Positions 53,411 to 62,353 of a stretch of DNA of 64,000 bases are shown here, one piece after another. Below the pieces are notes generated by a model, which was not told where the DNA came from, did not search any database, and saw only the letters and a list, made by a program, of their open reading frames with translations. The position numbers and the translations under genes were made by a program. This DNA comes from Tabrizicola sp. Its GTDB lineage: Bacteria; Pseudomonadota; Alphaproteobacteria; Rhodobacterales; Rhodobacteraceae. The DNA lies in contig NZ_JALHQD010000001.1 in the NCBI RefSeq assembly GCF_022842145.1, forward strand, positions 688,127 through 752,126, in the 5' to 3' direction. Position 1 is the first letter of the stretch. Every line of letters starts with the position of its first letter.

Positions 53411-55132
53411 ATGACGCTGCAGGGAACGGCGCTGATCGCGGGTCAGGCAAGCGGCGAGGTGCTGCATGCCGATACCGGCCTCAGCTTCATGGGCGGGGTC
53501 GATGCCGCGACCGGGCGCATCATTGACGTGCACCATCCGCTTTGCGGGCAATCGGTCGCCGGGAAGATCCTGGCGATCCCCAGCGGGCGGGGGTCGTGCT
53601 CAGGCAGTCTGGTGATCTTCGAGCTTTTGATGAATGGCCACGCCCCGGCGGCGCTGGTGTTCCGGCACAAGGAGACGATCCTGACGCTGGGCGTGCTGAT
53701 CGCAGGGGAGCTGTTCCACCGCGGCATTCCGGTGCTGCAACTGGACGAGGCCGGGTTTGCCGCGCTGTCCAATGTCCGCTTTGCCCGGATCGAGGGCGAC
53801 GCTATCCAGCCGACCGAGACATTGGCCGCAGGGCCGCAAAGCTTTGTCCTGCCGGAACCGGACCCGGCGGACTTTACCCTGGCCGAGATTGACCGGCGCT
53901 TTCTGGCGGGCGAGTTCGGCGAGGCGGCACGGATTGCGGCGCGGATCGTGTTGCAGACCGCCCAAATCGAGGGTGCGACGGAACTGGTCGATGTCGACAT
54001 GGCGCATCTGGATGGCGTCTTCTACAAAGGCCCTGCGGGTCTGAAGTTTGCGCGCAAGCTGTGCGATCTGGGCGCGCGGGTGCGGGTGCCGACAACGATG
54101 AACGCGGTCTGCGTTGACCGCAGGCAATGGCGCGCGCAGGGGGTGAGTCCGGTGCTGGGCGAGGCCACCGACGCTTTGGCGGATGCCTATGTCGAGATGG
54201 GCGCAAAGCCGACCTATACCTGCGCGCCCTATCTGCTGGAGCCAGCCCCGAAGGCCGGGCAGAACATCGCCTGGGGCGAGTCGAATGCGGTGGTCTTTGC
54301 CAACTCGGTCCTTGGGGCGCGGACGCTGAAGTATCCGGATTATCTGGACATTCTGGTTGCGATCACCGGCCGTGCCCCCCTGGCGGATTGCTATCTGGAG
54401 GAGAAGCGGCGGGCCGCCATCCGGATCGATCTGCCGCATCTGGGCGAGCTGGATGACCTGTTCTTTCCGCTGCTTGGCTACCACGTCGGCAAGATCGCGA
54501 CGAACGCAATTCCGCTGATCTGCGGGCTGGAGGGCCGTGCCGTCAGCCACGACAATCTGAAGGCCTTCGGAGCGGCCTTTGCCACCACCTCTGCCGCGCC
54601 GATGTTCCATATTTTTGGCATCACGCCCGAAGCCGTGACGGCGGAGGCCGTGCTTGGGGACGAGGTGCGGGTTGTGCAGGTGACGCTGCAGGATCTTGCG
54701 GAGACATGGGAGGAGCTGAACATCGCGCGCAGCCCGGAAGTGGACATGGTCTCGCTGGGCAATCCGCATTTCTCGCTGACCGAGATCGCGGCTTTGGCCC
54801 GGCTGTGTGACGGCAGGCGGAAGGCCGAGGGGGTTCGGCTGGTTGTCACCTGCGGCCGCGATGTCCATGCCCAGGCGCAGGAGGCCGGGTTGATCGCCAA
54901 GGTCCGGGCCTTTGGCGGTGAGGTGCTGAACGACACCTGCTGGTGCTTCATCGGTGAGCCGGTGGTGGGGAAGTCGGTGCGCAACATCGCCACCAACTCG
55001 GGCAAGTACGCGCATTACGGACCCCCGGCGGTCGGCAAGGACTTTCACTTCGCCAGTCTGGCGCGCTGTGTGGAGGCCGCCTGCACCGGCGAGATCGACA
55101 TGACGCTGCCTGCCTGGTGCCGACAGGGATAA
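53411..55132 (+). CDS. Aconitase X (fused small and large subunits), possible cis-3-hydroxy-L-proline dehydratase
   Basis: This 573-residue protein joins the AcnX small swivel domain at the N-terminus (about 1-130, with HPLCGQSVAGK and GRGSCSGS) to the AcnX large domain (about 165-573, with CAPYLL, WGESNAVVFANS and CGRDVHAQA). Characterised bacterial AcnX enzymes dehydrate cis-3-hydroxy-L-proline; archaeal split forms dehydrate mevalonate 5-phosphate. GGGGAG sits 9 bases before the ATG at 53411 and directly against an earlier in-frame ATG (53402), so 53411 is used. No proline-catabolism neighbour supports the substrate. Confidence 0.8.
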   Translation: MTLQGTALIAGQASGEVLHADTGLSFMGGVDAATGRIIDVHHPLCGQSVAGKILAIPSGRGSCSGSLVIFELLMNGHAPAALVFRHKETILTLGVLIAGELFHRGIPVLQLDEAGFAALSNVRFARIEGDAIQPTETLAAGPQSFVLPEPDPADFTLAEIDRRFLAGEFGEAARIAARIVLQTAQIEGATELVDVDMAHLDGVFYKGPAGLKFARKLCDLGARVRVPTTMNAVCVDRRQWRAQGVSPVLGEATDALADAYVEMGAKPTYTCAPYLLEPAPKAGQNIAWGESNAVVFANSVLGARTLKYPDYLDILVAITGRAPLADCYLEEKRRAAIRIDLPHLGELDDLFFPLLGYHVGKIATNAIPLICGLEGRAVSHDNLKAFGAAFATTSAAPMFHIFGITPEAVTAEAVLGDEVRVVQVTLQDLAETWEELNIARSPEVDMVSLGNPHFSLTEIAALARLCDGRRKAEGVRLVVTCGRDVHAQAQEAGLIAKVRAFGGEVLNDTCWCFIGEPVVGKSVRNIATNSGKYAHYGPPAVGKDFHFASLARCVEAACTGEIDMTLPAWCRQG

Positions 55133-55137
55133 AATGG

Positions 55138-55172
55138 AAAGACCGCGGGGCCTTTCAGCCACGCGGTCTTTT
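55138..55172 (+). terminator. Terminator after aconitase X, probably bidirectional
   Basis: AAAGACCGCG (55138-55147) pairs with CGCGGTCTTT (55162-55171) around a 14-base loop and runs into TTTT on the plus strand. The convergent L,D-transpeptidase gene ends at 55194, so the same stem may stop its transcript too; on the minus strand a looser U-rich stretch follows. Confidence 0.75.
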
Positions 55173-55193
55173 GCGTTTCACGGGGGTTGGACC

Positions 55194-55787
55194 TCAGATC
55201 AGGCGAACCTGGGTGCCGACCTTGGCGAATTCGTAGAGCTCTTCGATGTGCTCGTTGTAAAGCCCGATGCAGCCGTTCGAGGAGCGGCGGCCGATCTTGC
55301 GGGTGTCATGGGTGCCGTGGACCCGGTAATAGGTCCAGCCGAGATAAAGCGCGCGCGAACCCAGCGGATTGTCCGGCGCTCCGCCTTCGACCACGTCCGG
55401 CCATTCCGGGTGGCGTTCCTTCATCGAGGCGGTCGGACGCCAGGTCGGATTGACGACCTTCTGGACCACCGAGGTCACGCCGCGACGGGTGAGCTCTTCC
55501 GAAAGCGGAACCGAGGTCGGATAGAGCCGGTAGATCGACTGGTCTTCCGACCAATAGTGCAGCGCGCGCGAGGTGGTGTCGGCCAGGATCGCGCCATTGC
55601 GGGTGTTGGAGAAGTAATCCTCCCAGCGCAGCATCCGGAAGCTGGAGACGTTGTTCCGCACCGAAGCCGAAGCCGGCTGGGTGAATTCGGTGCTGCCATC
55701 CTGTGCGAAGGACGGCAGGGCTGCCAGACCGGCAGCACCGACCACTCCACCCAGGACCGCGCGACGGTTGATCGGACCGTTCGCCAT
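55194..55787 (-). CDS. L,D-transpeptidase (YkuD domain) with Tat-type signal
   Basis: This 197-residue periplasmic enzyme has an N-terminal twin-arginine signal (NRRAVLGG) ending near FAQ-DG, and a YkuD domain with the catalytic His in VHGTHD and Cys in SSNGCIGL. Such enzymes make 3-3 peptidoglycan crosslinks or attach proteins to the wall. AGGAG lies 8 bases before the ATG at 55787. A second L,D-transpeptidase lies 0.8 kb away (56540-57031), with a CAP-domain lipoprotein between. Confidence 0.88.
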   Translation of the reverse strand: MANGPINRRAVLGGVVGAAGLAALPSFAQDGSTEFTQPASASVRNNVSSFRMLRWEDYFSNTRNGAILADTTSRALHYWSEDQSIYRLYPTSVPLSEELTRRGVTSVVQKVVNPTWRPTASMKERHPEWPDVVEGGAPDNPLGSRALYLGWTYYRVHGTHDTRKIGRRSSNGCIGLYNEHIEELYEFAKVGTQVRLI

Positions 55788-55989
55788 GCTGATTACTCCT
55801 GATAGACGTTGTTTTCGGGGCATATAGCGAATTTGTGAGCAAGGCGCAAATCAAAGACCCGTCAGCAGCCGCGGCCTTTTTTGCGTTGTTCGCTATCGCC
55901 GAGCGAAAGATGCCTGTTTGATCCTTCCGCAAGCTTCCGCTAAGGAGGGGCCGAATGGCCGCTGAGACGGCTCTGATCTGGTGGACAGA

Positions 55990-56496
55990 ATGAATAGACG
56001 CGTATTCCTGGCGCAGGGCCTGCTTCTGACGCTTGCGGCCTGTGCGACGACTGGCGAGCCGCAGGTGGGCGCGGACGGCAAGCCGTTGCCGCGGGTCTAC
56101 CGGATTGCGGACGAGCGGGCGGTATCGTTCCGCTTCCTGGATGCGATGAACACCCTGCGGGCGGCCAAGTCGCTGCCGCCGGTGTCCTTCGACGCGAACC
56201 TGACCGCAGCGGCAGCAACCCACGCGCGGGACATGTCGGTGCAGAACCGGCCCTGGCACTTCGGGTCCGATGGCTCGTCGCCGTTGGTGCGGGCGCAGCG
56301 CAGCGGGTTCACCGGACGGCTTCTGGGCGAGAACATCTCTGAGACCTACGAGACCGAGCTGGAAACGCTGTCGTCCTGGATGGGCCGCGACGATACCCGC
56401 GTGGTGATCATGGACCCGCTGGCGACCCGGCTGGGGTTTGCCTGGTTCCAGGAACCAAGCGGCAAGATCTGGTGGACGATGGTAACGGGGGGCTAA
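55990..56496 (+). CDS. CAP-domain (SCP-like) lipoprotein
   Basis: This 168-residue protein has a signal with NRR and a lipobox (TLAAC, Cys about 18), then a CAP domain (about 45-165, with LNAL-like MNTLRAAKSLPPV, AAATHARDMS, LGENIS and GFAWF). Bacterial CAP proteins are secreted; functions are mostly unknown and some bind peptidoglycan or lipids. A GGTGGA lies just before the ATG at 55990. It is flanked by two L,D-transpeptidase genes on the opposite strand. Confidence 0.82.
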   Translation: MNRRVFLAQGLLLTLAACATTGEPQVGADGKPLPRVYRIADERAVSFRFLDAMNTLRAAKSLPPVSFDANLTAAAATHARDMSVQNRPWHFGSDGSSPLVRAQRSGFTGRLLGENISETYETELETLSSWMGRDDTRVVIMDPLATRLGFAWFQEPSGKIWWTMVTGG

Positions 56497-56519
56497 GCGC
56501 CCCTTCAGCGGAGGGAACG

Positions 56520-56540
56520 GGGGCCTGCGGGCCCCTTTTT
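56520..56540 (+). terminator. Rho-independent terminator of the CAP-protein gene
   Basis: GGGGCC (56520-56525) pairs with GGCCCC (56530-56535), loop TGCG, followed by TTTTTC (56536-56541). It ends at the last base of the convergent L,D-transpeptidase gene. Confidence 0.85.
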
Positions 56541-57031
56541 CATGGCAGGATGAAGATCGGGGTGCCCGGCTTCACCATCGAATAGACCCGCTCCATTTCC
56601 TTGTCGGTCAGGGCGACGCAGCCCCAGGTCCAGTCGCGCTTGCTGACACGCTCGTTGGGACCGCCGTGGATGAAGATCTCGCCGCCCGGAGATTTGCCCT
56701 GGGCTTCGGCAAAGGCAATGTCCGCCTCGTTGGGGTAGGAGATGCCGAGCGACAGGTGGAACTTTGAATCCGGGTTCTTGTGGCTGATGAAGTACTGGCC
56801 TTCGGGGGTCTTGCCGTCGCCTTCGAATTGCTTGTGCCCCTGCGGCGCGAAGCCGAGGCCGATGTCGTAGGACTTCAGCACCTTGTCGTGGTGGAAGAGA
56901 TACATCTTGCGGTCGGCCTTGTGGACCTGGACCTGAGTCACCTCGGGTCCGTTGTAGCGCTTGAATTTCGAGCCGCAGCCCGACAGGCCGATCACCGCCA
57001 CGAGGATCGCCAACCACCCGAAAAACCGCAT
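56540..57031 (-). CDS. L,D-transpeptidase family lipoprotein (YkuD domain)
   Basis: This 163-residue protein has a lipoprotein signal (IGLSGC, Cys about 19) and a YkuD domain (about 33-163) with catalytic His in FIHGGPN and Cys in DWTWGCVAL. It is shorter than the other L,D-transpeptidase (55194-55787) and of the family type with a GxGxxPxGxxxxxG-like DGKTPEGQYFIS segment. It would act in the periplasm on peptidoglycan stem peptides. A CAAGGGC precedes the ATG. Confidence 0.87.
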   Translation of the reverse strand: MRFFGWLAILVAVIGLSGCGSKFKRYNGPEVTQVQVHKADRKMYLFHHDKVLKSYDIGLGFAPQGHKQFEGDGKTPEGQYFISHKNPDSKFHLSLGISYPNEADIAFAEAQGKSPGGEIFIHGGPNERVSKRDWTWGCVALTDKEMERVYSMVKPGTPIFILP

Positions 57032-57121
57032 GCCCTTGCCCGCCTGTATTTTTTTCTTATCGGTACAGGAATCCGGGTGATTTGCCTAGTGCGGCAAAGG
57101 GCCGGGGGCTTCACGGATGTG

Positions 57122-58348
57122 TCAGGCGCGGACCAAGCGGGCGACCAGTTCGATGTGGGTGGACCAGCGGAACTGGTCGATGACCTGGACCCAGTCGAGG
57201 CGGTAGCCATTGGCGATCAGCGCCTTGGCATCGCGGGCGAAGGTGACCGGGTTGCAGGAAACCAAGGCGATCACGGGGATTTTCGAGGCGGCAAGGGTTT
57301 GCGTCTGCGCCTCGGCTCCGGCGCGCGGGGGGTCGATGACGGCGCCGGTAAAGGTGAGCAGCTCGTCAGGTTCCAGGGGGCGGCGGAAAAGGTCGCGGGT
57401 TTCCGTGCTGATGCGGTGCAGGTTCGGGGTGTTGCGTGCGGCAAGGTCCAAAGCCTTGGTCATGGCCGCATCGCCTTCGACGGCGTGGACCTCCATTGCT
57501 TCCGCAAGCGGTAGGGTGAAGGTTCCAACGCCCGAAAAAAGGTCGACGACGCGCTTTTGCGGGCCAAGGGCCTGCTTGACGGCCGCCAGAAGCGCGGCTT
57601 CGCCTTCTTGCGTGGCTTGCAGGAAGGCGCCGGGCGGGGGGACGACGGTGGCCTTGCCCATCGTCAGGGCGGGGCGGTCGCGCAAGGCCACGGTCTCGCC
57701 GTCCCAGGTCAGGCGCGAGAAGGCATGGGCTTCGACCAGACGGGCGAGGTCCATGCGCAGGGTCGCATCCAAGGATTTGCCGCCGGTCACCATGACATCG
57801 GGGCCACCGCGGGTGAGGGTAACTTGCAGCGACAGCTCGGCCGTGCGCGACCCGCCAACGTAAACCAGCGCCTGCAGGCCGGGGAAGGCGGCGAGCAGTC
57901 CGGGGTGCAGCAGCAGACAGTCCGGGATGTCGGCGATGGTGTCCGAGCCGCGGGCGTGGAAGCCGATCAGGACGCCGGACTTTGTGCGGCGGCCAGACAG
58001 CGTGGCGCGGCGGCGGGAGTTCGGGGGGGAGGTGATGAGGGGCAGGAATTCTGCGGTGAGGCCTTGGCCGGACAGGGCAGTTTCGACAACGTGCTGCTTC
58101 CACTGCGCCACGAACGTTGCGGAGGCGTGCTGGAGTTGACAGCCACCACAGGCCCGGGCGTGGCGGCAGGGGGGTTTGACCCGGTCGGGTGAGGGGGTGA
58201 TAATTTTGGCGTCGATCAGGCGGTCGCCGTCGGGGGTGCCCTCGACGACTTCGCCGGGCAATGCGGCGGGAACGTAAACGGGGCCAATGCCGGGATTGGC
58301 GGCGATGCCGTGGCCGAGGTGACCCAGCCGGTCGATGGTGACAATCAC
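57122..58348 (-). CDS. RlmD/TrmA-type 23S rRNA or tRNA (uracil-C5) methyltransferase
   Basis: This 408-residue protein has [4Fe-4S]-type cysteines Cys61, Cys67, Cys70 and Cys144, the SAM motif VDLFSGVGTFTLPLA (about 266-280), the DPPRAG block and the catalytic Cys in LVSCNPVTF. This is the RlmC/RlmD/RlmCD family making 5-methyluridine in RNA; alphaproteobacterial members often serve one 23S site, not decidable here. The N-terminal TRAM-like segment (VTIDRLGHLGHGIA) supports RNA binding. The gene overlaps the upstream ABC exporter by 4 bases. Confidence 0.88.
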   Translation of the reverse strand: MIVTIDRLGHLGHGIAANPGIGPVYVPAALPGEVVEGTPDGDRLIDAKIITPSPDRVKPPCRHARACGGCQLQHASATFVAQWKQHVVETALSGQGLTAEFLPLITSPPNSRRRATLSGRRTKSGVLIGFHARGSDTIADIPDCLLLHPGLLAAFPGLQALVYVGGSRTAELSLQVTLTRGGPDVMVTGGKSLDATLRMDLARLVEAHAFSRLTWDGETVALRDRPALTMGKATVVPPPGAFLQATQEGEAALLAAVKQALGPQKRVVDLFSGVGTFTLPLAEAMEVHAVEGDAAMTKALDLAARNTPNLHRISTETRDLFRRPLEPDELLTFTGAVIDPPRAGAEAQTQTLAASKIPVIALVSCNPVTFARDAKALIANGYRLDWVQVIDQFRWSTHIELVARLVRA

Positions 58349-60201
58349 TCTGCCGCTTCCGCTTCTTCGTCTTCTACGCCGATGAAGCCGCCTGATTGCC
58401 GTTTCCAGTAGCGCGCGTAAAGCCCGTCTTTCGCCAGGAGCTCGTCATGGCTGCCGATTTCGACGATCTGGCCACGGTCCAGGACGATGATCCTGTCCAT
58501 CGCGGCGATGGTGGACAGACGGTGCGCGATGGCGAGGACGGTCTTGCCCTGCATCACACGGCCCAAGGCTTCCTGGATGGATGCCTCCACTTCGGAGTCG
58601 AGAGCCGAGGTCGCCTCGTCCAGCACCAGGATCGGCGCGTCCTTCAGGAAGGCGCGGGCCAGGGCGATGCGCTGGCGCTGGCCGCCAGAGAGCTTGACGC
58701 CACGTTCGCCAAGGAAGGCGTCATAGCCCTTGCGGCCATTGTGGTCGAGCATCTGGGCGATGAACTCGTCCGCTTCGGCAGCCTTGGCGGCGGCGACGAT
58801 CTCGTCCTGCGAAGCCTCGGGTCGGCCATAGGCGATATTGTCGCGCGCGCTGCGATTGAACATCGCGGTTTCCTGCGTGACCATGCCGATCTGACGGCGG
58901 AGCGATTCCTGCGTCACCTGCCGCAGATCATGTCCATCAATGCTGATACGGCCCTGTTCGGGGTCGTAAAGCCGCAAGAGCAACGAGACGAGCGAGGACT
59001 TGCCCGCACCCGATGCGCCGACGATGCCCAGCTTTTCCCCGGCGCGAATGGTCAGGTCGATGTCCTGGACCCCACCGCGTTTGCGGCCGTAGGCAAAGGT
59101 GACGTGGTCGAAGCGGATCTCGCCCTGCACGCGCGGCAGGGGCTTGGCGTCCGGCGCATCGGCGAGGGTATGGGGGACCGACAGGGTGCGCATTCCGTCC
59201 TCGACCTCGCCCACCGAAGTGTAGATCGACATCAGCGTGAAGCTGACCCAGCCCGACATCTGCGCGATCCGCAGCGCGATGGCACCGGCAGCGGCGATGT
59301 CCCCGGCGGTCGCGGCACCCTGTTGCCAGAGCATCACTGTGCCGCCGATCAAGAGGACGGGAAGGACCCCGGCCAGCAGCATAAGGGCAAAGCGGAACCA
59401 GGTGGAGATGACCCCGAATTCGAGGGAGCGTTCGCGGAACACCTCCATCGCGTCGAGGGCGACGCGGTCCTCGAAGGCGTGGTGGGCGAAGAGCTTCACC
59501 GTCTTGATGTTGGTGATCGTGTCGACCACCTGGCCGGAGACCATCGCCCGGCTGGAGGCGCGGGCGGCGGAATTGGTGCGGATCATCGGCATGAAGAAGC
59601 GAATGAGCCAGACATAGGCGATCAGCCAGACGAGAAGCGCGACTGCGACGCGGTAGTCGACGATGACCAGGAAGGCCACCGAGCCGATGACGGAGGCCAG
59701 GGCGAAGCAGACGGTGTTGATGACTTCGGTTGCGACGTCGGTGACCGCGCGGGCGGCCTGCATCTGCTTTTGCGCGATGCGGCCGGCGAAGTCGTTGTCG
59801 AAGAAGGTGACGGCCTGGCCCAGGGTCCAGCGGTGCAAGCGGGACAGGACCAGCGGCATCACGTTCGGCCCGATGATGATCGAGTTCGACGCCGAGGAGA
59901 CGGCAAAGGCCAGGGGGCGGAGGATGATGTAGAAGACCAGGAACCACACGACGAGGTTCCAGTGCGCGGTGAAGAAGTCGGTCGGACCGGAGTTGACGGC
60001 AGCGTCGATGACCCAGCCGAGGATGAGGGCGGAGACGACCTCGGTGACGCCCGCCAGTGAAGACAGGATGCCCGCGACCACCAGCATCGGCCATGACCCG
60101 GCCAGCGACCAGCGCATGAAGGCGCCCAGCCGTTGCGGCGGGGGGCCGTCGGCGGGGCGGAAGGCGTCGATGAGGGAGCCGAGGCTTTGAAGGGCGCTCA
60201 T
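58345..60201 (-). CDS. ABC exporter half-transporter (membrane + ATPase domains) 1
   Basis: This 618-residue type I exporter has a six-helix membrane domain (about 30-345) and an ATPase with Walker A GASGAGKSS, signature LSGGQRQR, catalytic Glu in LDEATSALD and H-loop IAHRLS. Substrates of this MsbA/multidrug-like group include lipids and drugs. A second half-transporter (60344-62191) lies upstream on the same strand, so a heterodimer is possible; both ATP sites look canonical. An acidic C-terminal tail ends VEDEEAEAAE. Confidence 0.88.
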   Translation of the reverse strand: MSALQSLGSLIDAFRPADGPPPQRLGAFMRWSLAGSWPMLVVAGILSSLAGVTEVVSALILGWVIDAAVNSGPTDFFTAHWNLVVWFLVFYIILRPLAFAVSSASNSIIIGPNVMPLVLSRLHRWTLGQAVTFFDNDFAGRIAQKQMQAARAVTDVATEVINTVCFALASVIGSVAFLVIVDYRVAVALLVWLIAYVWLIRFFMPMIRTNSAARASSRAMVSGQVVDTITNIKTVKLFAHHAFEDRVALDAMEVFRERSLEFGVISTWFRFALMLLAGVLPVLLIGGTVMLWQQGAATAGDIAAAGAIALRIAQMSGWVSFTLMSIYTSVGEVEDGMRTLSVPHTLADAPDAKPLPRVQGEIRFDHVTFAYGRKRGGVQDIDLTIRAGEKLGIVGASGAGKSSLVSLLLRLYDPEQGRISIDGHDLRQVTQESLRRQIGMVTQETAMFNRSARDNIAYGRPEASQDEIVAAAKAAEADEFIAQMLDHNGRKGYDAFLGERGVKLSGGQRQRIALARAFLKDAPILVLDEATSALDSEVEASIQEALGRVMQGKTVLAIAHRLSTIAAMDRIIVLDRGQIVEIGSHDELLAKDGLYARYWKRQSGGFIGVEDEEAEAAE

Positions 60202-60251
60202 GAGGGTGAGGTAGGCCGGTCCATGGGGGGAAGCAAGGGTTTACGTCCTGG

Positions 60252-60331
60252 CAGGGAGTCAGTTCCCTGTGAGGCGGCTCGTCGTGGACTTCGTCCCTCC
60301 TCGCGGGTTCGGCCGAGGAGGAGACGAAGTC
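60252..60331 (-). repeat. Two inverted repeats between the ABC exporter genes
   Basis: A long imperfect palindrome has a 17-base arm (60287-60303: GACTTCGTC, CCTCCTCG) and an 18-base arm (60314-60331: CGAGGAGG, A bulge, GACGAAGTC) around a 10-base loop. A smaller one, CAGGGA-GTCAGT-TCCCTG, lies at 60252-60269. Both follow the 60344-62191 gene on the minus strand. No U-tract is seen; mRNA stabilisation or partial termination between the two transporters is likely. Confidence 0.65.
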
Positions 60332-60343
60332 GAACGAGGAGGG

Positions 60344-62191
60344 TTACTCGGCGGCTTCCTCTTCCAACCCGATGAAGCCGCCCGACTGCCGCGCCCAGAA
60401 GCGGGCGTAGAGGCCATTCCGACGCAGGAGTTCGTTATGGGGGCCGTCTTCGACCACCTCGCCGTCCTCCAGCACCACGATCCGGTCCATCGCGGCGATG
60501 GTGGAGAGGCGGTGGGCGATGGCGATCACGGTCTTGCCCTCCATCACACCGTACAGGGCACCCTGGATGGCGGCTTCGGCTTCGCTGTCCAGCGCGCTGG
60601 TGGCTTCGTCCAGGATCAGGATCGGCGCGTCCTTCAGGATCACCCTGGCGATGGCGACGCGCTGGCGCTGGCCGCCGGACAGTTTGACGCCGCGCTCGCC
60701 CACATGGGCGTCGTAGCCCTGACGGCCCTGCGGGTCTTCCAGCGTCAGGACGAAGTCATGCGCCTCGGCCTTCTTCGCGGCGGAGATCATGTCGGCTTCC
60801 GTCGCTTCGGGGCGGCCATACAGGATGTTGTCGCGGACGGAGCGGTGGAGGAGGCTGCTATCCTGCTGGACCATGCCGATCTTCTGGCGAAGCGACTCTT
60901 GCGTCACGTCGCCGATGTTCTGCCCGTCGATCAGGATGGCTCCGCTTTCGGTGTCGTAGAAGCGCAGGATCAGCTTGACCAGCGTGGACTTCCCCGCGCC
61001 GGAGCGGCCGACGACGCCGATCTTTTCGCCGGGGCGGATGGTCAGGCTGACGTTCTTCAGCCCGCCGAAGCCCCGCCCGTAGTGGTGGGAGACGTCCTTC
61101 AGTTCCAGGAGGCCGTCGCGGAAGTCCAGGGGCTTGGCTCCGGCCTTGTCGACCAGGGTGACGGGTTGGGCAATCGTCTCCATCCCTTCGGCGAGGGTGC
61201 CGAGGTTCTGCACCAGCTGGGTCGACGCCCACATGATCCAGTAGGTCATGGAATGCAGGCGCAGGACCAGCGCCACGGCCCCGGCGACGACGCCGACAGT
61301 CGCTAGGTCGTGGGTCCAGAGCCACATGGCCAGGCTGGAGACGCCGAGGATCATCAGCCCGTTGATGAAGGTCAGGGCGATGTCCATCTTGGTGACGATC
61401 CGCATTTCCTTCTGGAAGGTGGTGCGGGCGTTCTCGATGGATTCCTTGGCGTAGTTCAGTTCGCTGTCCTGGTGGGCGAAGAGCTTGACCGAGTGGATGT
61501 TGGTGTAGCTGTCGACCACGCGGCCCGTCACGGCGCTGCGCGCGTCGCTGGAGGCGGTGGCGGCGGGACCGGCGCGGCGGATCGTCCAGCGCATAAGGGC
61601 GATGTAGGCGACCAGCCAGATCAGCAGCGGGATCATCAGTCGGGGGTCGGCGTCGGCCAGCATCAGAAGCGCGCCAAGGAAGGTCGCGGCGGCGAAGGCG
61701 GCCATGTCGAAGACCTGGAACACCGCGTCGCCGGCGGCGGGCGGGGCCTGCATGATGCGGTTGGCGATGCGCCCCGCGAAGTCGCTTTCGAACCAGCCGA
61801 CGGGCTGGCGAAGGACATGGCGGTGCGCCCTCCACCGCATCATCGTGCCAAAGTTCGTGAGGATCGTGTTGTGCAGAAGGCCGACCGAGCCACCTGCCAC
61901 CAAAGGCCGGACGACCAGAATCACCAGAGCGGCGATCAGGATTTCACCCCAGTGGTTTTCGAGGAAGGCCTGCGGGGTCTGATTGGTCATCAGGTCGACG
62001 AGGCGGCTGAGGTACCAGATCATGCCGACGTCCAGCACCGCGTTGCCGACCGAAAACAGGGCGGTGACGGCGAAGATGCCTTTGAACGGACGGATGTAGT
62101 CCTTCAGGAACGGCCAGAGCCGGGTGGGGGGCGCGTCCTGTTCGACATAGGGCTGATAGGGATCGACGAGGTTTTCGAGGAAACGAAACAT
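60344..62191 (-). CDS. ABC exporter half-transporter (membrane + ATPase domains) 2
   Basis: This 615-residue type I exporter is related to the adjacent one. It has six membrane helices (about 25-335), Walker A GRSGAGKST, signature LSGGQRQRV, catalytic Glu in LDEATSALD and H-loop IAHRLS; the tail ends IGLEEEAAE. The conserved N-terminus MFRFLENLVDPYQPY fixes the start, yet no Shine-Dalgarno is visible before the ATG. The 142-base gap to its partner holds two inverted repeats. The substrate is unknown. Confidence 0.88.
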   Translation of the reverse strand: MFRFLENLVDPYQPYVEQDAPPTRLWPFLKDYIRPFKGIFAVTALFSVGNAVLDVGMIWYLSRLVDLMTNQTPQAFLENHWGEILIAALVILVVRPLVAGGSVGLLHNTILTNFGTMMRWRAHRHVLRQPVGWFESDFAGRIANRIMQAPPAAGDAVFQVFDMAAFAAATFLGALLMLADADPRLMIPLLIWLVAYIALMRWTIRRAGPAATASSDARSAVTGRVVDSYTNIHSVKLFAHQDSELNYAKESIENARTTFQKEMRIVTKMDIALTFINGLMILGVSSLAMWLWTHDLATVGVVAGAVALVLRLHSMTYWIMWASTQLVQNLGTLAEGMETIAQPVTLVDKAGAKPLDFRDGLLELKDVSHHYGRGFGGLKNVSLTIRPGEKIGVVGRSGAGKSTLVKLILRFYDTESGAILIDGQNIGDVTQESLRQKIGMVQQDSSLLHRSVRDNILYGRPEATEADMISAAKKAEAHDFVLTLEDPQGRQGYDAHVGERGVKLSGGQRQRVAIARVILKDAPILILDEATSALDSEAEAAIQGALYGVMEGKTVIAIAHRLSTIAAMDRIVVLEDGEVVEDGPHNELLRRNGLYARFWARQSGGFIGLEEEAAE

Positions 62192-62353
62192 TTGGGGATA
62201 CCCGAAGAAAAATGCAGCGATGGGGTGAAGCGGTGCCTGAAGGCGGCCGCCACGACGGGATCGGCCAACTCAGGTGAGTCTTGGCGAGGTCCCGTTGTCC
62301 ATGCTGGTCTCCGTTCTTGGGTGCCTTATCCGTAGCCGAGTCGTGGCGTTTTG

